Shown: in pieces, positions 7,441 to 10,714 of the stretch
Numbering within the stretch: position 1 is the first letter of the stretch
How the letters are laid out: every line of letters starts with the position of its first letter
NCBI GenBank assembly: GCA_018375675.1
Contig: JAHACW010000067.1
Coordinates: 1-10,714, forward strand
Length of the DNA stretch: 10,714 bases
Reading direction: 5' to 3'
Source: Actinomyces sp.
GTDB taxonomy: Bacteria > Actinomycetota > Actinomycetes > Actinomycetales > Actinomycetaceae
Notes under the pieces: model-generated
Told to the model about the DNA's origin: nothing
What the model saw: only the letters and a program-made list of their open reading frames with translations
The model's database searches: none
Made by a program: the position numbers and the translations under genes

Positions 7441-7989
7441 ATGTTCCTCCCCCAACGACTCCCCGGCCAGGACTGGCTCGGCGTCGTCGTCGCAATTCCC
7501 GAACCGTGGGTCACACAGCTCACCAACCTGCGCCTTCGCCTGGGAGACCTTGCGGGATCGCGCATCCCCGCGCACATCACGCTCATGCCGCCGACCCCCG
7601 TCGCACGCGAGGCTCGCGCCGAAGTCATCGATCACCTGCGCTCCATCGCCTCGAGACACTCCCCCTTCCGCGTCACCCTGTCGGGCACCGATTCCTTCCG
7701 CCCCGTCTCCAACGTCGCCTTCATGACGCTGGCCGAAGGCGCCTCCGACTGCACGGACCTCGCCGAGGAGATCCGCTCCGGCCCCCTCGACCACGAGACG
7801 CGCTTTCCGTATCACCCTCACGTGACTCTGGCACAGGACGTGGACGACATCGCCCTCGATCTTGCGCTCGATATCGGCGCAACCGTCGAGGCCTCCTGGA
7901 TCGTTCCTGGATTCCGCCTGGACCGCATCGACCCCTCGGGCATCTACTCCTCGATGGCACTGTTCGACTTCGACGCCTCCGGGCACTGA
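7441..7989 (+). CDS. 2'-5' RNA ligase/LigT-like 2H phosphoesterase
   Basis: A 182-residue protein with the two diagnostic HxTx motifs of the 2H phosphoesterase superfamily: HITL (45-48, in RIPAHITLMPP) and HVTL (127-130, in FPYHPHVTLAQD). These histidines and threonines form the active site in the LigT/cyclic phosphodiesterase fold. Members act on 2',3'-cyclic or 2'-5' phosphate linkages of RNA or small nucleotides; the true substrate here is unknown, and the 'ligase' name comes from the family. The frame stays open far upstream as antisense to galK, but the ATG at 7441 is chosen because the domain starts directly after it (GVVVAIPEPW strand) and it lies past the galK promoter. The Shine-Dalgarno is weak (GGCAGG). 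It is the only supported plus-strand gene in the window. Confidence 0.88.
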   Translation: MFLPQRLPGQDWLGVVVAIPEPWVTQLTNLRLRLGDLAGSRIPAHITLMPPTPVAREARAEVIDHLRSIASRHSPFRVTLSGTDSFRPVSNVAFMTLAEGASDCTDLAEEIRSGPLDHETRFPYHPHVTLAQDVDDIALDLALDIGATVEASWIVPGFRLDRIDPSGIYSSMALFDFDASGH

Positions 7990-8091
7990 CTTCCTGCCAG
8001 GCTGTCGCCCGCTCTTTTCACCGCCCGCTTTCCGCGCGGCAGGATCCCTGTCTGCCCGCTTATCGCGCGCTGCCGTTCCGGGCACCGAATG

Positions 8092-8111
8092 GCCCGGCCG
8101 TGGGGCCGGGC
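8092..8111 (+). terminator. Possible terminator hairpin of the LigT-like gene
   Basis: GCCCGGCC, a GTGG loop and GGCCGGGC form an eight-pair perfect stem 103 bases beyond the stop codon at 7989. There is no T-run behind it and the distance is long, so it is only the best available candidate. Confidence 0.35.
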
Positions 8112-8224
8112 TGCGCCGTGGGCGGCGGCCCGCCTCATTGATGGTGTTGCTTGTGGCTCCGCTGGTGTTCCGGGCGCCGGCGGGCCCGGCCGCCCACGAG
8201 ATCGCCACACGCGAGCTTCGCTCG

Positions 8225-8399
8225 GAGTGGTCGATCTCGAAGCCCGCCCGTGCCCTCCGGGCCCTCCGGCGCCCTCCACACCAGTGGGACCTGGTGTGCT
8301 GACGCGTGCTTGTGCGTCGTCTCGAAGCCCGGCCAGGCCCCGCCACCGCCCACGGGCACCGCAGCCAGGCCTTCCGGTCCCTCCGGCGCCCTCCACACC
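8225..8399. repeat. Diverged tandem duplication, two copies
   Basis: Two stretches share sequence in the same orientation and order. CTCGAAGCCCG occurs at 8236-8246 and 8321-8331, and a 21-base identical block occurs at 8262-8282 and 8379-8399. The copies begin 85 bases apart at one block and 117 at the other, so the copy at about 8310-8399 carries some 32 extra bases. On the minus strand one frame repeats the peptide VWRAPEGPEG twice because of this. It looks like an old local duplication with an indel, not a coding repeat. Confidence 0.7.
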
Positions 8400-8482
8400 G
8401 GCGCTCTCCTTACTGCGAGTAGCCAGCCCAAGCCACACCACAATCTGCAAGCACCGCCAGGACCCACAGCCCCATCTTCGGG

Positions 8483-8635
8483 GCATTATCCGGATAGGTT
8501 GCGCGCACGCGGATAGGTTATGCACATCCGGATAGGTTATTAAGCTATCCGGATGTTCATTACCTATCCAGATGTTCGTTACCTATCCGGATGTTCGTTA
8601 CCTATCCGGATGTTCGTTACCTATCCGGATGTGTA
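8483..8635. repeat. Eight-unit mirrored array of a 19-base repeat
   Basis: Five head-to-tail units with consensus TTACCTATCCGGATGTTCG occupy 8541-8559, 8560-8578, 8579-8597, 8598-8616 and 8617-8635; the third and fourth are identical and the others differ at one to three positions. Three units in reverse orientation occupy 8483-8501, 8502-8520 and 8521-8539, with the same 19-base period, six, five and three differences, and only T8540 between the two sets. CTATCC/GGATAG is kept in all eight, and most contain the palindrome ATCCGGAT. There are no unique spacers, so it is not a CRISPR array. It lies between two convergent gene ends, with no gene start nearby. It may be a protein-binding array or an extragenic repeat; function unknown. 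Confidence 0.92.
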
Positions 8636-8647
8636 TTGACCCCGGGA

Positions 8648-8779
8648 CCGCCCCACCAATTTCGCATGCAATTCCCCCACGACTATTTCAAATTATGAAT
8701 TCAGATCGTTGGAATTGCAACGTTTTCAGACTTTGTTGAACCTTCACACAATTGAATTGCATGCGAAAGTTTGGGGCGG
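8648..8779. mobile_element. AT-rich element with imperfect terminal inverted repeats (MITE-like)
   Basis: The left end (8648-8674) and right end (8754-8779) are inverted copies: outer CCGCCCC/GGGGCGG, a short mismatched joint, then a perfect 15-base match TTTCGCATGCAATTC (8660-8674) to GAATTGCATGCGAAA (8754-8768). The 79 bases between are about 37% GC, against high-GC surroundings. About 132 bases with no gene fits a miniature inverted-repeat element or the remains of a larger insertion. No clear target-site duplication flanks it, and the ends match no insertion sequence family I can name, so mobility is inference. Confidence 0.5.
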
Positions 8780-8799
8780 GCGACGATGATGACTACGGG

Positions 8800-8833
8800 T
8801 GCGCCACAGACGACGGCTGCGCCACAGACGACG
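8800..8833. repeat. Two 16-base direct repeats
   Basis: TGCGCCACAGACGACG occurs at 8800-8815 and 8818-8833, a period of 18 bases with only two bases between. It lies between the inverted-repeat element and the xthA terminator. The 18-base period keeps frame, but no coding gene is supported here. Confidence 0.8.
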
Positions 8834-8852
8834 AACACACCGCATACACGAA

Positions 8853-8889
8853 AGGCCGCGGCCCGGGAAGGACTCCCAGGCCGCGGCCT
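8853..8889 (-). terminator. xthA terminator
   Basis: AGGCCGCGGCC (8853-8863) pairs with GGCCGCGGCCT (8879-8889), and an inner GGGA/TCCC stem (8865-8868, 8874-8877) continues the fold. On the minus strand it begins 13 bases after the xthA stop and is followed by TTCGTGT, a weak T-rich run. Position and stem strength make a terminator likely. Confidence 0.75.
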
Positions 8890-8902
8890 CGTCGTTACAA
8901 CG

Positions 8903-9730
8903 TCAGATCTCGTAGGTTACCGAGACCGGCGCATGATCCGAGAAGCGCTCCGCGTACTCGTCGGCACGGCCGATCTCGAAGGAACGCGCGCGCTCGCCCA
9001 GGGCGGGCGTCGCGTACTGGTAGTCGATGCGCCAGCCTGCATTGTTGACGAAGGCTTGCCCGCGCCACGACCACCACGAGTAGGGTCCCTGCACGTCGCC
9101 GGCCAGGTCGCGCACCGTGTCGCGCCAGCCTTCCTCCACCCACTGATTGAGGAAGGCGATCTCCTCGTCGAGGACACCGGCGCGCTTGTTGTGGTTCGGC
9201 TTCCAGTTCTTGATGTCGGCCTCCGAGCGCACAACGTTGAAGTCGCCGCACACGAGGGAGGAGATGCCGCCGGCGGCCTCTTCGGCAATCAGCTCTGCCA
9301 TCCGCGCACCGATGCGGGGCAGGTGCGCCATCTTGGCCTCCTGCTTGGGGGTATCCTTCTCGCCCGAATGGAAGTACGCAGAGACGACGCGCACGGGGGT
9401 GTCACCACCCTCGGGACGCACGACGGCCTCGAGCCAACGGCCCGAATCCACGTCCGTCTCAGCATCGTCGAGGATCAGCCGGGGCTCACCCTCCAGGACC
9501 GCACGCCCGCGTCGCACGGCTACGCCCACGCCCGCACGACCCTTGATACGGCAGGGAACCCACACGCTCTCCCAGGCCTCGCCCATGATCTCGCGGGAGA
9601 TCTCCTCGGGCGCACGCACCTCCTGCATGAGCAGCACGTCCGTATCGGACCCCTCCAGCCAGTCGAGGAAGCCGCGCTTGTGGGCGGCGCGGATGCCGTT
9701 CAGGTTCACGGTGGTCACCGTCAGAGTCAT
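8903..9730 (-). CDS. xthA: Exodeoxyribonuclease III (AP endonuclease)
   Basis: A 275-residue member of the exonuclease III/endonuclease-exonuclease-phosphatase family (usually about 260-280). It nicks DNA at abasic sites and removes 3' blocks in base excision repair. Active-site residues are in place: Asn11 in NLNGIRAA, metal-binding Glu37 in LMQEVRAPE, Tyr119 in SAYFHSG, Asp163 and Asn165 in CGDFNV, Asp236 in WRIDYQYAT, and Asp265-His266 in the terminal SDHAPV. The ATG is preceded by AAGGAG five bases upstream (9736-9741). A possible -10 (TAGACT at 9763-9758, minus strand) lacks a clear -35. The gene follows folD but a terminator lies between, so it probably has its own promoter. Its stop faces the repeat-rich gap. 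Confidence 0.94.
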   Translation of the reverse strand: MTLTVTTVNLNGIRAAHKRGFLDWLEGSDTDVLLMQEVRAPEEISREIMGEAWESVWVPCRIKGRAGVGVAVRRGRAVLEGEPRLILDDAETDVDSGRWLEAVVRPEGGDTPVRVVSAYFHSGEKDTPKQEAKMAHLPRIGARMAELIAEEAAGGISSLVCGDFNVVRSEADIKNWKPNHNKRAGVLDEEIAFLNQWVEEGWRDTVRDLAGDVQGPYSWWSWRGQAFVNNAGWRIDYQYATPALGERARSFEIGRADEYAERFSDHAPVSVTYEI

Positions 9731-9774
9731 CGTTTCTCCTTAACAAGAGTTTTCTTCAGTCTAGAGGAACAAGA

Positions 9775-9809
9775 AGGCGCGGCGAGGAATGGACATCCTC
9801 ACCGCGCCT
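9775..9809 (-). terminator. folD terminator
   Basis: On the minus strand AGGCGCGG-T-GAGGA, a seven-base loop and TCCTC-G-CCGCGCCT form a 14-pair stem with one U-G pair, followed at once by TCTTGTTCCTCT, which is T-rich. It lies 50 bases after the folD stop and is the most classical terminator in the window. Confidence 0.8.
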
Positions 9810-9859
9810 CCGCTGCGTTCGCGCGCGACCTCCACGTTTGCCAAGGCCACACGCGCCTG

Positions 9860-10714
9860 TCAGTTCGCGCTGATTCCCGCCTGGCGTTCGGCAGCCTCGA
9901 CGACGTTCGTTACGAGGAGCGCCCGGGTCATCGGGCCAACACCGCCGGGGTTGGGGCTGAGCCAGCTGGCCACCTCATCCACGCCGTCTGCAACGTCACC
10001 CATCAGGCGAGCCTTGCCATCCTCACCCTGCACGCGGCTCACGCCGACGTCGAGGACGATAGCGCCGGGGGCCACCATGTCGCGAGTGATGATCCCCGCG
10101 GATCCCGCCGCCGCCACGATGACGTCGGCACGGCGCACGTGATCAGCCAGGTCAGTCGTGCCCGTGTGGCACACGTCGACCGTCGCGTTGACCTCCTTGC
10201 GCATGAGCAGCAGGCCAATCGAACGACCCACGGTCACACCTCGACCGATGACGCACACGTTCTTGCCGGCCAGGTCGATCCCATGGCGTTCCATGAGCTC
10301 GATGACCGCACGCGGCGTGCACGGCAGAGGCGAATCGATGGGACCCGAGCCTCGCAGCACGAGACGCCCGAGGTTCATCGGATGCAGGCCGTCCGCATCC
10401 TTCGCGGGGTCGATACGCTCCAGGACGGCGTTCGTATCGATTCCGCGCGGCAAGGGCAGCTGCACGATGTAGCCCGTGCAGGCAGGGTCCGCGTTGAGCT
10501 GATCGATCGCGGCCTCCACCTGCTCCTGCGTCGCGTCGGCGGGCAGGTCCACGCGGATCGACTCGGCGCCGATCTGCGCGCAATCGCGGTGCTTGCCAGC
10601 AACGTAGGCGACGGACCCGGGGTCCTCGCCGACGAGGATCGTGCCGAGGCCCGGGACGACCCCGGCCTCGCGCAGACGATCAACACGCTCCTTCAGCTCC
10701 GCCTTAATAGCGGC
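9860..10714 (-). CDS. folD: FolD: methylene-THF dehydrogenase/cyclohydrolase (N-terminus outside the window)
   Basis: The frame is open to the right edge. Codons 10714-10553 encode [11 protein letters not shown]...[13 protein letters not shown], clearly the FolD N-terminal region, so the gene begins beyond the window; an internal GTG at 10552 is not its start. 284 residues are visible, probably lacking about 8-12. FolD interconverts 5,10-methylene-THF and 10-formyl-THF with NADP in the cytoplasm. Visible residues: Tyr37 and catalytic Lys41 in YVAGK, Gln85 in VQLPLP, Asp108 in KDADGLHP, the dinucleotide-binding turn GRGVTVGRS (157-165), and the signature PGGVGPMT (256-263). The GRGVTVG form replaces the more common GRSxxVG and is usual in actinobacteria. 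A terminator follows before xthA. Confidence 0.96.
   Translation of the reverse strand, partial: AAIKAELKERVDRLREAGVVPGLGTILVGEDPGSVAYVAGKHRDCAQIGAESIRVDLPADATQEQVEAAIDQLNADPACTGYIVQLPLPRGIDTNAVLERIDPAKDADGLHPMNLGRLVLRGSGPIDSPLPCTPRAVIELMERHGIDLAGKNVCVIGRGVTVGRSIGLLLMRKEVNATVDVCHTGTTDLADHVRRADVIVAAAGSAGIITRDMVAPGAIVLDVGVSRVQGEDGKARLMGDVADGVDEVASWLSPNPGGVGPMTRALLVTNVVEAAERQAGISAN

Larger units (their letters stand above)
7990..8482. other. GC-rich non-coding stretch downstream of the LigT-like gene
   Basis: About 490 bases without a supported gene. Open frames exist on both strands, but they have no Shine-Dalgarno, no recognisable domain and biased Pro/Arg/Gly composition, as expected from GC-rich non-coding DNA. 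Contents: an imperfect direct repeat (GCCCGCTT...CGCGCG at 8023-8038 and 8054-8069); a hairpin at 8092-8111; a small stem at 8212-8224 (CGAGC-TTC-GCTCG); the diverged tandem duplication at 8225-8399; an eight-pair stem at 8277-8298 (CACACCAG / CTGGTGTG); and GCCCC-N6-GGGGC at 8469-8484. Confidence 0.6.

Noticed and set aside
8135..8467. Minus-strand frame of 110 codons with repeated VWRAPEGPEG
   Set aside because: No Shine-Dalgarno or recognisable domain; the peptide repeat is explained by the DNA duplication, and all frames of this GC-rich stretch are open.
8483..8635. CRISPR array
   Set aside because: The 19-base units follow each other directly with no unique spacers, three are inverted, and no cas gene is in the window.
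8636..8641. TTGACC after the 19-base array as a promoter -35
   Set aside because: No acceptable -10 is found 16-19 bases downstream, and no gene follows on that strand.
8752..9048. Plus-strand frame of 98 codons beginning in the AT-rich element
   Set aside because: It runs through the xthA terminator hairpin and into xthA antisense, starts inside the inverted repeat and has no ribosome binding site.

Overview
The window looks like a chromosomal segment of a high-GC actinobacterium. GTG starts are common, Shine-Dalgarno sequences are strong, and the order mfd - secreted lipoprotein - eno matches the actinobacterial neighbourhood known from mycobacteria (mfd - mazG - lpqU - eno), here without mazG. 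Gene content and protein flavour suggest Actinomycetaceae (Actinomyces/Schaalia type); this is inference, not a database result.

Almost everything is on the minus strand, so the map reads from right to left. 9860-10714: folD, cut by the window edge, with its own terminator. 8903-9730: xthA (exonuclease III family), ending in a strong hairpin. 7990-8902: a 913-base gap between the convergent ends of xthA and a plus-strand gene. 7441-7989: that plus-strand gene, a 2'-5' RNA ligase/LigT-like phosphoesterase. 6061-7308: galK, divergent from the ligase gene, with a recognisable promoter and a terminator behind it. 4504-5959: a membrane-anchored SGNH hydrolase overlapping pth by 11 bases. 872-4450: mfd, 53 bases after pth. 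221-811: a SurA-N-like lipoprotein. 1-38: the first codons of enolase, readable only on the minus strand and continuing off the left edge.

The genes are mainly housekeeping: one-carbon metabolism (folD), DNA repair (xthA, mfd), galactose entry into the Leloir pathway (galK), rescue of peptidyl-tRNA (pth) and glycolysis (eno). SGNH hydrolase - pth - mfd looks like one transcription unit, perhaps reaching into the lipoprotein gene.

The unusual part is the gap at 7990-8902. It holds, in order: a GC-rich stretch with a diverged tandem duplication; an eight-unit array of a 19-base repeat, three units in one orientation and five in the other, forming a 105-base near-palindrome; an AT-rich (about 37% GC interior) element of about 130 bases bounded by imperfect inverted repeats; and a pair of 16-base direct repeats. 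No protein gene can be supported there. The array and the inverted-repeat element are the best candidates for something undescribed; what they do cannot be told from this sequence alone.
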